From: Argyresthia goedartella
Lineage: Eukaryota; Arthropoda; Insecta; Lepidoptera; Argyresthiidae
NCBI GenBank assembly: GCA_949825045.1
Contig: OX463824.1
Location: 32,086,001-32,150,000, forward strand
Direction of reading: 5' to 3'
Length of the DNA stretch: 64,000 bases
The translations under genes were made by a program, and so were the position numbers. Shown here piece after piece: positions 44,084 through 53,196 of this stretch. How positions within the stretch are numbered: position 1 is the stretch's first letter; the number at the start of each line of letters is the position of its first letter. Below the pieces are notes generated by a model, which was given only the letters and a program-made list of their open reading frames with translations, did not search any database and was not told the origin of the DNA.

Positions 44084-44224
44084 AACACGAAGTGAGTTAA
44101 ATCTTCTAGGATATCTGTCCAATGACTAATTACATGATGTTTTAGTCAATTATTTCATGAAATTAATAAAAAGGGTTGAATTTCACAAAAACATGTTTTT
44201 TTAATAGCGTTTGTATTCAGTAGT

Positions 44225-44330
44225 ATGTGGTGTTTTTTGTGTTCATGACCTTACACGAAGAATATTCAGGGGCTTCGCTACGCTCGCCCCTTTAGAATTC
44301 GCCTAAGCTACCGCAGTGTTTCGCCCTAAT
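44225..44330 (-). repeat. Conserved stem-loop core, solo copy (minus strand)
   Basis: On the plus strand, cttacacgaagaatattcag, ggggcttcgctacgctcgcc and cctaagctaccgcagtgttt. This is the inverse of the core at 1.9 kb and of the MITE centres. The inner stem (gggg with cccc) is kept, and the outer stem is partly degraded. No TIRs are adjacent. Confidence 0.65.
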
Positions 44331-44739
44331 ATATTTCTTCGTTCAGTGAAAATTCTAATTCAATCAAAGTTGGCTTTATCATGATATAGTCAATTCTACG
44401 ATATTGTTACGACATATCTACTAATATAGGTATCTATTTTTATTTTAAGCTAAATTAATACTTGAATTGTATTTATTTTTACATGTTATTTATTTTATAA
44501 AGTTGCATTTGAAATCTATTCTTACTTTTTCTATTTTTATTTTTGGTTTGATTTTTTAATTAATTTGATTGTACTTAAAATCAAGCTTAGATGTATTTCC
44601 ATACCTACATACTTACTTAATGATACCAAGATATGCAAGAGATGGGCTTCCTAGAACAGCTGTTTTTTACATAAAAGAAAGCTCCAACTATCATATTTCA
44701 TATTTCCTTTAGTGCACATAAAACTTATAAAAAAAAATT
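44331..44739. other. No supported gene
   Basis: AT-rich low-complexity DNA without ORFs. Confidence 0.45.
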
Positions 44740-45128
44740 TTTACATGAAAATTGTGTACAAAGGCGTGCTTATCTCTAATACGAGATCTCTTCCAGCAAA
44801 CCAGGTTAAGATGGTAAAGGTTGATTGCTGAGCAGGGGTAGTCCTGAGCAATATAACGAAATAAACAAGTACTTACAATAAACATATATACATATGTTCT
44901 AATAAATACTTACATGCATAGTACCTATAATTCATGAGATAAAGGTAAGTAACGCTTCTTTACGCGACTTTTAAATATATTCAGAGTAGGACCCTCCCTG
45001 ATGGTGCAGAGGAGTGCATTCCACAACGGAATGGCCTGGAGTCGGTCACAGATAGGCCGCGGTGTTGTGCTGTGGAGTTGGGAGCTTGGAACTTGTGAAC
45101 TAAAATTTTATTTGTTTATGAAATAAAG
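44740..45128 (-). pseudogene. LINE 3' end (11.5-kb family), cut by the Pao insertion
   Basis: The minus strand reads RPICDRLQAIPLWNALL, then CTIREGPTLNIFKSRVKKRY to a TAG, matching the C-terminus at 11.8 kb. The 3' UTR follows with gcgtgcttatctct and gagatctcttccagcaaacc (plus strand). The coding side stops close to the left LTR of the outer Pao element, so the LTR element apparently landed in or next to this LINE. Confidence 0.75.
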
Positions 45129-45129
45129 C

Positions 45130-45680
45130 TGTTTAATATTTATGCTTCGGAACGCACTTTTTTTTGTTGCGCGACTCGGACCGCGAGTAATCGGAACGGA
45201 ACTAGCTAGCTGTCACTTGTATAGAAACGAGATGACGAGTTAGAGGTTACTTTTTTTTGACATGGGAAAAAATGTCGGCACATGGCGTTCGGGCCTTGGC
45301 TGTATTTTAGTAGTAATAATTGTCTAACACAGGTGTCGGGCCTGGTCGGAATGTTAATTATAATAAGCACGGAACAATCGTCGGGAAATAAGTAGATTCA
45401 CGTCAGCGGAGTGAGTGCTTCGTGTTGTGAAGCTTGAAGTGTTTCGGTCCCCAATTCGTCGCGTTCGGCAGCGACGGCGACAGCATCGGGCTACGACGAG
45501 AGTAAGATTCGACTCCTCTCCCCTCACCCCCCGTGTGCTCCTTATCCCGTGTTCCTGCCTCTAATTGAGCTTTCGAATTCCGGTCCACGGCGTCAAAGGT
45601 CAGTACCACTTGTGATACTCCTGGTGAAAACCAACCCTACCCAGATTCCACGCCCGTTCGGTTGAGGCGTGGAATTTTAT
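45130..45680 (+). repeat. 5' LTR of the outer Pao element
   Basis: It starts tgtttaatatttatgcttcg and ends gaggcgtggaattttat. It matches the 3' LTR with roughly a dozen differences over 550 bases. It carries the promoter by family rule. No core promoter element could be confirmed by eye. Confidence 0.92.
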
Positions 45681-45684
45681 CATT

Positions 45685-45699
45685 TGGTAGCAGGCGCGG
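45685..45699 (+). promoter_or_regulatory. Primer-binding site of the outer Pao element
   Basis: tggtagcaggcgcgg begins four bases after the LTR and would pair with a tRNA 3' end that terminates in CCA. The tRNA species was not determined. Confidence 0.65.
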
Positions 45700-46389
45700 T
45701 TTCCTAGTAGGAAATCGATTCACGGACGGTTGTAGGGTTGTTTTTTTGCCACATTGTAGTTGGGAGAAAAGGGTATCTCGGATTGGTCGGCAATCAGTTT
45801 GTGAGTGAGTCGAGTGGTCGGTATACCACAATTTAGGTTCATTTTCGGTTAGTGAACGTATAATTGACGATTTAGTTAATGATTATTATAAATTTGTAGT
45901 CGGAAACTAATCGGTGTGCATAAGAAACAGTCATTCGGTCGGACTATAGTATTGCAGTCGGGTTCCATAGCATTGTAGTGTTATTTCGGATTACAGAGCA
46001 GGGTCAGGCTATTTAAGGGGTATTAAGCTGATTTTGCTGACCTCAGTAGAAGTGTGGGTCATATCGGAGGGGCCATTTCTAGAAGGTTCACAGCTACCTT
46101 CATTATATTAAAAATAGCCTTTTTTCTTATAATAAATTTTTGTGTGTTATTTTTTATTGTGCCTTATGGTGGCATTCTCTAATTGATTTAGAGTGTATAG
46201 TTATAAGGTGTATGTCCACAGGGCGACCATATTAAATATTGTTTAGGATTTAATTGTTTTTAGTGGTTGCCTTAGTTTTGACAACTTAGTTTTAATTTCT
46301 GTGCCCAGCGCTGACGGGCAAGTGCTGGTCTCTGGCTATACTTAGTTCGGTAGTGAAGTATAAGACCAGAATTTATTAAATCGGTAAAC
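45700..46389 (+). other. 5' untranslated leader of the outer Pao element
   Basis: About 690 bases between primer site and gag without a supported ORF. It presumably includes packaging signals, but none is recognisable. Confidence 0.6.
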
Positions 46390-48201
46390 ATGGCACCTTC
46401 GCCCTTGACGGTACTGCGGCATGGTGTCCGTGAGGAAATGAGATGGCTCGCCCATACTCATAAGTATGTGGAGCGAGCTGACATGGACGATGTCCTGCTC
46501 AAGCGTGTGGAGGACGCAATGACACGCGTCGGGAAGGTGTGTCGGCTGGCTGCGGAGGCTGAAGCTCTCGGGCTTACGGATGAGGCCTCGGTGGCTGCAG
46601 TGAAGCAGCTCTGCGCGGATGCTGACCAAGCGATGGAGTGCTTGGGCGACATCGAGCGTCGCGCCGAAAATATTCAGCGGTCGCGTCCGGATGACCGCGA
46701 TGAGGGTAGCGGAGACCCGCCCCCTAAGGGTGTTGTGGGATGGCTGCCACACCTGGAGATTCCGGCCTTCGGTGGGGCAATTGATGAGTGGCCGGCATTC
46801 ATTAATTTATTTGATAGTTTGGTCCACGGTTGGGACGACCTGGACAACGCCTACAAGTTGGCCCAACTATTGATGGCTCTGCGGGGTGAACCGAAGGAGT
46901 TGGTCGGTCACCTAACGGTCACGGCGGGCAATTATGAGATAGCCAGGTCCATATTGTTTGACCGCTACCAACACAAACGGCGGTTGGTTGATGCGCAGCT
47001 GGGGAAGCTGTTTAGCATCCCAAGAGTAACCCGGGATGTTGACATCCGAGTACAGGTGCTCAACCCTGTGCTGGTGGCCACTAATGCCCTTCAGAACCTT
47101 GGTCTTCCGGTAGACCAATGGTCATATATTATTCTATATATGGGTTTGTCACGGTTGCCTGCAGCTGTTCAAAGTCGGTTTGAACAGCTGCATGGGGGCA
47201 GTAGCATGGAACTGCCCACGCTCGTCCAATTGACGGATTTTTTGGAGGGTGAATGCAGGCGATGTGACACAGTGGATACGGAGGCCAGTGTGCAGCGCCA
47301 ACCCGCGCGGATGCGGGAGGGGCCGCGCCCCCCGCCCCCACGGGGGGGTGGGCGGTCGAATCAATTTGGCGTTTTGAATGCCGCGCCGTCGGGTGACGGC
47401 TGTGTGCACTGCGACAGTGCCGGTCATGAAGTGACCAGTTGCGCCAACTTTAAGGCGCTCGGGGTAGCTGCCCGCAGGATGTTAGTCTTCCGCCACCGAT
47501 TGTGTTTCGGTTGTTTGGGGCCGCACCCGCTGAGCGAGTGCTCGCGCGCGTTCCCCTGTGAGTGCTGTGGTGGCAAGCACCACATCGTGTTGTGCCTGAA
47601 CCGGTCAGGCCCTTCGGACGGTCACCAGGGCCGGACTCAGGTTGGTCGGCCACAGGGCCCAACCAGGGCCGCAGTCCCCCTCCGGGCAACGGGAGTCACC
47701 AACGGGGTGACTGGGGTACCCGCGGACGGGACCCCCCCCCGAGGGGAAGGGGGCAGCGCGGGGGGTAACATGCGGGATAGCCGGGGTTCGGTCGCCGCTG
47801 TCCACGGTCAGCGAGGACTTCGGGCCGCTGGCTCACCGCGTGTTACGGACGTGTGTCAGATGGCACCTATGAGTGACGCGAAGGCTGGGAGCCCACCACC
47901 TTCTGCGCCACCCTGCCCGTCGCTCTGGGAGGCGAACAGGGAGGCGAACAGTCGGATGTCGCCCCCATTCCTAGAGCGCCCCAGGTTGGATCCGCTCTCC
48001 CCCATCCATCCACGGTGGCTACCGGGCACACCGTACACCGTCCGGTATGGTCGGATACCGGGACAGCAAGGGGCCTATTATGCGGGTTGGGACCCCTTGA
48101 TGTACATACGGTCTGATATGCCACCGGCATATCAGCAGCCGAGTTACTCCACGGCCGACGGAGGTCTCAGCGGGTTCGGGTCCCGCGGAGGTTCCCGCTA
48201 G
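46390..48201 (+). CDS. gag: Gag polyprotein of the outer Pao element, 603 aa, intact
   Basis: Structural protein of Pao virus-like particles. The N-terminal 100 residues are helical and charged. Residues about 120-215 (HLEIPAFGGAIDEWPAFINL, LRGEPKELVGHLT, ILFDRYQHKRRLVDAQL) form the DUF1759-type capsid region of Pao Gag. From residue 338 on there are CCHC-like knuckles (CVHCDSAGHEVTSC, CFGCLGPHPLSEC, CECCGGKHHIVLC) that would bind RNA. The last 190 residues are Pro/Gly/Arg-rich and disordered. The start is the first ATG after the leader, in good context (acatggc). The frame is undamaged. It ends at TAG and continues in frame into protease, so the stop is either a read-through site or a mutation. 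Codon use is strongly GC-biased, unlike the inner element. Confidence 0.92.
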   Translation: MAPSPLTVLRHGVREEMRWLAHTHKYVERADMDDVLLKRVEDAMTRVGKVCRLAAEAEALGLTDEASVAAVKQLCADADQAMECLGDIERRAENIQRSRPDDRDEGSGDPPPKGVVGWLPHLEIPAFGGAIDEWPAFINLFDSLVHGWDDLDNAYKLAQLLMALRGEPKELVGHLTVTAGNYEIARSILFDRYQHKRRLVDAQLGKLFSIPRVTRDVDIRVQVLNPVLVATNALQNLGLPVDQWSYIILYMGLSRLPAAVQSRFEQLHGGSSMELPTLVQLTDFLEGECRRCDTVDTEASVQRQPARMREGPRPPPPRGGGRSNQFGVLNAAPSGDGCVHCDSAGHEVTSCANFKALGVAARRMLVFRHRLCFGCLGPHPLSECSRAFPCECCGGKHHIVLCLNRSGPSDGHQGRTQVGRPQGPTRAAVPLRATGVTNGVTGVPADGTPPRGEGGSAGGNMRDSRGSVAAVHGQRGLRAAGSPRVTDVCQMAPMSDAKAGSPPPSAPPCPSLWEANREANSRMSPPFLERPRLDPLSPIHPRWLPGTPYTVRYGRIPGQQGAYYAGWDPLMYIRSDMPPAYQQPSYSTADGGLSGFGSRGGSR

Positions 48202-48467
48202 GGACACGCCGCCCACTTACAGGGTGCCGCCACTCCACAGACGGTCATGCTCCCCACCGCCTCTGTGATAGCGTGGAGTTCGGACGGCAAATCTTGTGTG
48301 GCACGAGCACTATTGGACTCGGGGGCCCAGGGGTGCTTAGTCTCGTGCAGCCTTGTAAGACGGTTGGGCATTTCGGTAAGGGAGTATCCACATTCCATTC
48401 GGGGAATTGGGAACACGGAAGTCGGTTCCGTTAAGGGAGTATGTCGGATTACTCTCTCGTCACGTAA
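48202..48467 (+). pseudogene. pol: Pol N-terminus: aspartic protease of the outer Pao element, cut off
   Basis: It is in the same frame as Gag, directly after the TAG. About 50 residues in, ARALLDSGAQGCLVSCSLVR carries the retroviral-type D-S/T-G active site, here DSG, and HSIRGIGNTEVG gives the flap region. This is the Pao protease (DUF1758 type), which would release Gag and Pol products. The frame breaks off after ITLSSRN, where the inner element begins. On the far side coding resumes at SPSVRQLVAG, and a segment of roughly 30-40 residues expected between the two is missing. Confidence 0.85.
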
Positions 48468-48468
48468 T

Positions 48469-48614
48469 TGTATTTTAACTATTAACATATTGCAGTTCTA
48501 CTTACTTATTCGCCGTAGCACATAAATCTAAGCCACAACAGACTATTTTTAGAGTGTATTTCATTATTATAAAAGTAAAGTGTTTTCAACTATACAAGGA
48601 GACTCTTTAAACTT
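48469..48614 (+). repeat. Left LTR of the inner Pao element (visible part)
   Basis: It starts tgtattttaactattaaca and shares its whole visible length with the right LTR, with two differences (cacataaat/cacctaaat, ttcaacta/ttcatcta). Ten further bases (ccaactgaca) may complete it to a CA end ahead of the primer site. At about 150 bp it is short for this superfamily. Confidence 0.8.
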
Positions 48615-48627
48615 CCAACTGACAACT

Positions 48628-48642
48628 TGGCTAACCCTGAGT
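48628..48642 (+). promoter_or_regulatory. Candidate primer-binding site of the inner element
   Basis: tggctaaccctgagt has the TGG start expected for pairing with a CCA tRNA end and follows three bases after a possible LTR terminus (...gaca, act). The tRNA was not identified. Confidence 0.4.
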
Positions 48643-49148
48643 TGTATGTAAGGCTGTGTGGATCCCACCAAAGACCATACATCTTTTTGGTCCTTCGAGC
48701 CGGATTGGTTCTTCAGAAAACTCTGTGATTGGAGTGTTGGTGTTGGGCAACTGTGACGGAAGCGGCAGCGAGCAGGAAGGCACACCGGAACGTGATTGTA
48801 CGCACTGAGCACGGACCTGATCACATGAACCACCGACAGGCACTGTATCCCGACCACTGTATCTATCAAGAATAACATACTAACGGCATAGGAGCTCACG
48901 CAGAATAGAACTGTCCTCCACTGCAGGGAGTAATCAACTGAAGACAACAAGTCTTACGCAACAAACGCACTGACGCCGGCCGTAGCCGAGTGTATGAAGG
49001 CAAGAGCAGCCTCATCTTACTGACACCTAAACCCACAAATCTGGTGTATAAAGACAAGAAAAGTCTTATTCTACTCGAACAGCATCAATCTACAAGATCG
49101 GTGGAAATTGGTTTATGAACTGAAGAAACTACACATACAAACACAAAA
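48643..49148 (+). other. Leader of the inner Pao element
   Basis: About 500 bases with no supported ORF on the sense strand. The minus-strand ORF of 127 codons here is fortuitous. Confidence 0.5.
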
Positions 49149-50639
49149 ATGATCGGAAAAATCATCGAACTTCAGCTCATCTCCTTCGAAAGTATAAAAT
49201 CGATATGTACCAACTTCAAGAAGGATGGGGCAGATCGCAAAACTTTTGAGTACCTGGAAAAGCGCATCAGTGCTCTGGAGGTAAATTGGCTTGAGTTTAG
49301 CTCGAACCACAAGATACTGGCCCTAGCAGGAACAACGGACTACGACTACTTTAAGGAGGATGTGTATAACAAAACCAAAATAATGTACGAAGAAACTCTA
49401 CAGATCATGGTTGACATGAAAAAAGGATTAGCCCCGACAGCCGGAGTTTTCCAGAAGGCTATACTGGCTCCTGCGGTTCTGCGACTATCCACCGGATCAC
49501 TAGCTACACCAGGGACCTCAGGAGCAAATATGGAGGTTAACCAACAAGAACAGACCCACGTTAAGCCCGCTGATGTTGAAAAGGACAGGAAAACTGACTT
49601 ACTGCGGCAACAAAGATTCAACTTCAACGCACTGAAAAGAGTTGTTTCTAAGATTAATCCTCAAGATGTGAATGAAAAGTGGGAACTAGAAGACCATCTT
49701 AAGGTATTAACGTCTAAGTGGGATGCTATCGATAAAATCCACTGGGAGATAGAATACCTGCTTCAAGGCTCCAACTCGGATTACGCCATTGAGTATAACG
49801 AATGGGAAGAAACTTACGATCGGTACAAATCTGAGATCAATAAGAAGATGTGGGCCAACATGCACTATCAGAAAAGCACGCCGAAAATGGAGTTACCAGA
49901 GTTTAAAGGCGACTACATCAACTGGACATCCTTTAAAGACCTCTTTCTGGAAACTATACATATAAACCCGCTACTTTCTAAGACGCAAAAAATGCAACAT
50001 CTGAAATCAAAGGTCAAAGGAGAAGCCGAAAAGTTAATTCAACATTTGAACATAAGTGCCGACAATTATGATTCATGCTGGGATATCATCTGCCACCATT
50101 ACGACAATAAGCGGCTGCTGTTTACATCTCACATTAATACACTTTTGAATCAACCTACCATCCAGAATCCTAACGCTCTCAAGATCAAGAAGCTACACGA
50201 CACTACTATTGAATGCTTGAATGCGATAACGAACATCGGAATCGACATCTCGACCTGGGACCCACTCATAGTGCACCTGATAGTACAGAAGCTAGATCCT
50301 GAAACCTACAGCGATTACATGCACAGCCTCGAGGATCCAAGAGAATTACCAGACGTAGAGGCATTTGTAAAATTCCTAGAGTCTTCTTTCATGGCTTTAG
50401 AGACCCTTAACCATGCGAAATCTGGAACTCAAGGAAATTCACATACTCGAAAGGAAAATAATTTCACCGATCAAAGGTCGACTAATTATAACAAGTCTGT
50501 GAAGTGGACAAAGACCTACCATACGACGATTCGAAACTGTCCACTCTGCAAAAGCGAGCACGTGTTGATGAACTGCCCTACGTTTGCTGACATGAGTATT
50601 GAGGCACGGAATACGGCAGTCAAGCAAACGCACGTATGA
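49149..50639 (+). CDS. gag: Gag of the inner Pao element, 496 aa to a TGA
   Basis: N-terminal helical region, then MELPEFKGDYINWTSFKDLF and KSKVKGEAEKLIQHL at about residues 250-300, which is the DUF1759-type capsid domain of Pao Gag. A helical repeat region follows (ITNIGIDISTWDPLIVHLIV). The first knuckle is CPLCKSEHVLMNC. The frame stops at TGA just as the second knuckle should start: directly after the stop, in the same frame, come KNCLFSHEGRKC and CKICKRFHHTSLH. The stop thus falls where a knuckle residue is expected, and gag and pol were probably one frame. The start is the first ATG after the leader. Codon use is AT-leaning. Confidence 0.88.
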   Translation: MIGKIIELQLISFESIKSICTNFKKDGADRKTFEYLEKRISALEVNWLEFSSNHKILALAGTTDYDYFKEDVYNKTKIMYEETLQIMVDMKKGLAPTAGVFQKAILAPAVLRLSTGSLATPGTSGANMEVNQQEQTHVKPADVEKDRKTDLLRQQRFNFNALKRVVSKINPQDVNEKWELEDHLKVLTSKWDAIDKIHWEIEYLLQGSNSDYAIEYNEWEETYDRYKSEINKKMWANMHYQKSTPKMELPEFKGDYINWTSFKDLFLETIHINPLLSKTQKMQHLKSKVKGEAEKLIQHLNISADNYDSCWDIICHHYDNKRLLFTSHINTLLNQPTIQNPNALKIKKLHDTTIECLNAITNIGIDISTWDPLIVHLIVQKLDPETYSDYMHSLEDPRELPDVEAFVKFLESSFMALETLNHAKSGTQGNSHTRKENNFTDQRSTNYNKSVKWTKTYHTTIRNCPLCKSEHVLMNCPTFADMSIEARNTAVKQTHV

Positions 50640-52229
50640 AAAAACTGCCTATTCAGTCACGAAGGTCGAAAGTGTGACTCAAATAAAACGTGCAAGATAT
50701 GTAAAAGATTTCATCACACGTCCCTGCATAATCCGGATATCAAGAGAAGGATAACCCGGAATCCTACTACAACCCAGAAGAGCAATCACGTAAATGGAAA
50801 AAGAGAAGTGCTTCTGACCACAGTACAACTAATGGCAAAGGATGTAACCGGGAATCATGTTGTATTGAGAGGATTGCTCGATCAAGGATCACAAGTTAAC
50901 CTCATTACGGAGAACGCAGCCCAGCTCTTAAAGGTACCCAGGGAACGCTACAGCGCGGCTATTTCCGGGATCGGATCATCACCCGAGTCCAGTAAGGGAC
51001 GTGTGAAAATTGAGTGCAAGTCTTTAAACTCAAACTTCACCTTCAAAATCGAGGCACTCGTTATGAGAAAATTGATGAACGATCTACCGAACACATCGGT
51101 TGACAGGACCGACTGGAGCCACTTAAACAACATCAAGCTGGCTGATCCCAATTGCCATCAACCAGGCAGTATCGAAATGCTACTGGGGGCCGAAGTATAT
51201 GCAGATATCATCATGGACGGACTTCTTAAACAAAATCAACAATCACCGGTTGCTCAACAAACAAAACTGGGTTGGATCTTAAGCGGTAATACGAAGACAT
51301 ACAATTGCTGTGTAACGCTGAACGACATCGAAGACTTATCCCGCTTCTGGGAAATTGAAGATATTACCACAGAAGAACAGTCAAGAGACGACTTTTGTGA
51401 AAAATACTACAAGCAAACTACAAAACGACTGCCAGACGGTAGATACGTTGTGAAGATGCCTCTCAAGGAGGACATCTCGACTAAATTGGGATACTCAAGA
51501 ACCCAATCAATGTCACAATTTTTTCAACTAGAGAAGAAAATGGCGAGACAGGAAAAACTTGCTGTCCAATACAAACTCTTCATAAAGGAGTACACCGATC
51601 TCGGTCACATGAAACCGTCAACAACAACCACTCACAACTCGACGGCGCTTCAATCATACCTCCCCCATCACGGTGTTATTCGAGAAGATTCCGCGACAAC
51701 TAAACTTAGAATTGTCTTCAACGCTTCAATGAAAACAGACACGAAGTACAGTCTGAATGATTGCATGGAATGTGGACCAAATCTTCAAAATGATATTTTG
51801 ACCCTTATCATCAAATGGCGTACCTATCGCTATGCTTTAACTGCCGACATCGAGAAAATGTACCGCCAAATTCTAATTGATGAAGAACAACAAAGCCTAC
51901 AAAAAATCATATGGAGGGAGTCCCCGCATTTACCATTACAAGAAATGCAACTGTGCACCATAACGTATGGGACAAAAGCGGCCCCATTCTTGGCCATGCG
52001 AACTTTACAACAATTGGCTCAAGACGAAGGACATGCATACCCACTAGCCGACAAGGCGCTCCGAAGCGAGAGTTACATGGATGACCTAATTTGCGGAGAA
52101 AACACCTTAGAAAAAAACCGAGGCGCTACAAGTCCAACTCAGCGAACTTTTAAAAAAGGGAGGATTTATACTGAAGAAATGGGCCTCCAACGAGTCCTCA
52201 ATCCTGAAAGATCTTCCAGAAAATTATAA
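50640..52229 (+). pseudogene. pol: Inner pol: knuckle end, protease and RT, frameshifted
   Basis: In the same frame as gag, immediately after its TGA. Domains in order: second zinc knuckle; protease with VLRGLLDQGSQVNLIT, where the active-site triplet reads DQG instead of the usual DSG/DTG; DUF1758-like linker (LLGAEVYADIIMDG); RT with LPHHGVIREDS, LRIVFNASMKTD, YALTADIEKMYRQI (first catalytic Asp), CTITYGTKAAPFLAMRTL and ESYMDDLICGENT (catalytic YMDD). The RT is otherwise complete up to an A7 run at 52,111-52,117, where the phase changes. The last 38 codons are out of frame. RT would make cDNA in the particle. Confidence 0.88.
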
Positions 52230-53196
52230 ACACCCCCACGTTACCATCGACCTTAAACAAAAAGAAGCAATGAAAGCTCTGGGTCTTAGGTGGAATACGA
52301 AGACGGATGTATTCTGTTTTCACTGGGAACTAACCGACAGAAAAGGAAAGATGACTAAACGAACATTATTATCCGATATCAGCAAGATATACGATCCCCT
52401 TGGATGGATCGCACCTGTAGTCATAAAAACAAAAATATTGTTTCAAACCCTGTGGCTGACAAAAATGTCCTGGGATGATAAGCTGCCTCTTGAAATCACT
52501 AAAGAATGGGAGCAGTTACGCGGCGATATACCGAATATAAACAACGTCACTTTACCAAGGTGGATATCGTATACGTCACACAACATACGTTTGGACGGAT
52601 TTTGCGACGCCAGCGAAAAGGCATTCGGTTGTGTGATTTATACCACAACGGACGGCGAGTGCGGACAGCGAAAAGTAACGCTACTGGCAGCAAAAACAAA
52701 AGTAGCTGCAATCAAGAAAAAGCTGACATTACCAAGGCTAGAACTGGAGGGGGCTGTTCTACTATGCAGATTAATGGAGAAAGTGACCAACGCCTTATCA
52801 GAGTTTCCAACGACGGTTCACTTCTGGACTGACTCACAAGTAGTCTTAGCGCGGCTACGAGGAGATTGTTCTCGATGGGACAAGTATGTGGCGAACAGGG
52901 CGTCATATATTAACAACACGTTCCCGCAAGGAAACTGGCATTACGTCAAGACCGGCGAAAACCCCGCTGACTGCGCTTCAAGAGGCCTTCTCCCCAGCCA
53001 ACTTACCAAGCATACGCTTTGGTGGAACGGACCTGAATGGTTAACAACCACAAATGATCTACATGACGACATAAAACCTGACATCACACATGCATACGCT
53101 GTGGCGAAAAACGCTGAGTCGAGCAGCGCGCAAAAGATAGCTGATACCGCACCCAAACAAGGTGTGATACATGACCTGTTACAACGTAGTAGTTAA
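52118..53196 (+). pseudogene. pol: Inner pol: RT end and RNase H, ends at in-frame TAA
   Basis: This frame carries on the RT from the A7 run. GGFILKKWASNES and KALGLRWNTKTDVFCFHWEL close the RT connection. DISKIYDPLGWIAPVVIKTK is the Pao signature that leads into RNase H. The RNase H core has RLDGFCDASEKAFGCVIYTT, LPRLELEGAVLLCRLM and VHFWTDSQVVLARL, and GENPADCASRG completes it, with the D-E-D-D type residues visible. The domain ends in LLQRSS followed by TAA, after which the integrase continues in the same frame. No ATG start is needed, because it is part of a polyprotein. Confidence 0.88.

Noticed and set aside
45130..45680. TATA box and transcription start in the LTR
   Set aside because: Several AT-rich words exist, but none is clearly placed, so I do not mark a core promoter.
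46342..48216. Many ORFs of 60-136 codons antisense to or out of frame with the outer gag
   Set aside because: GC-rich coding sequence lacks stops in other frames. None has a domain, and the 603-codon Gag explains the region.
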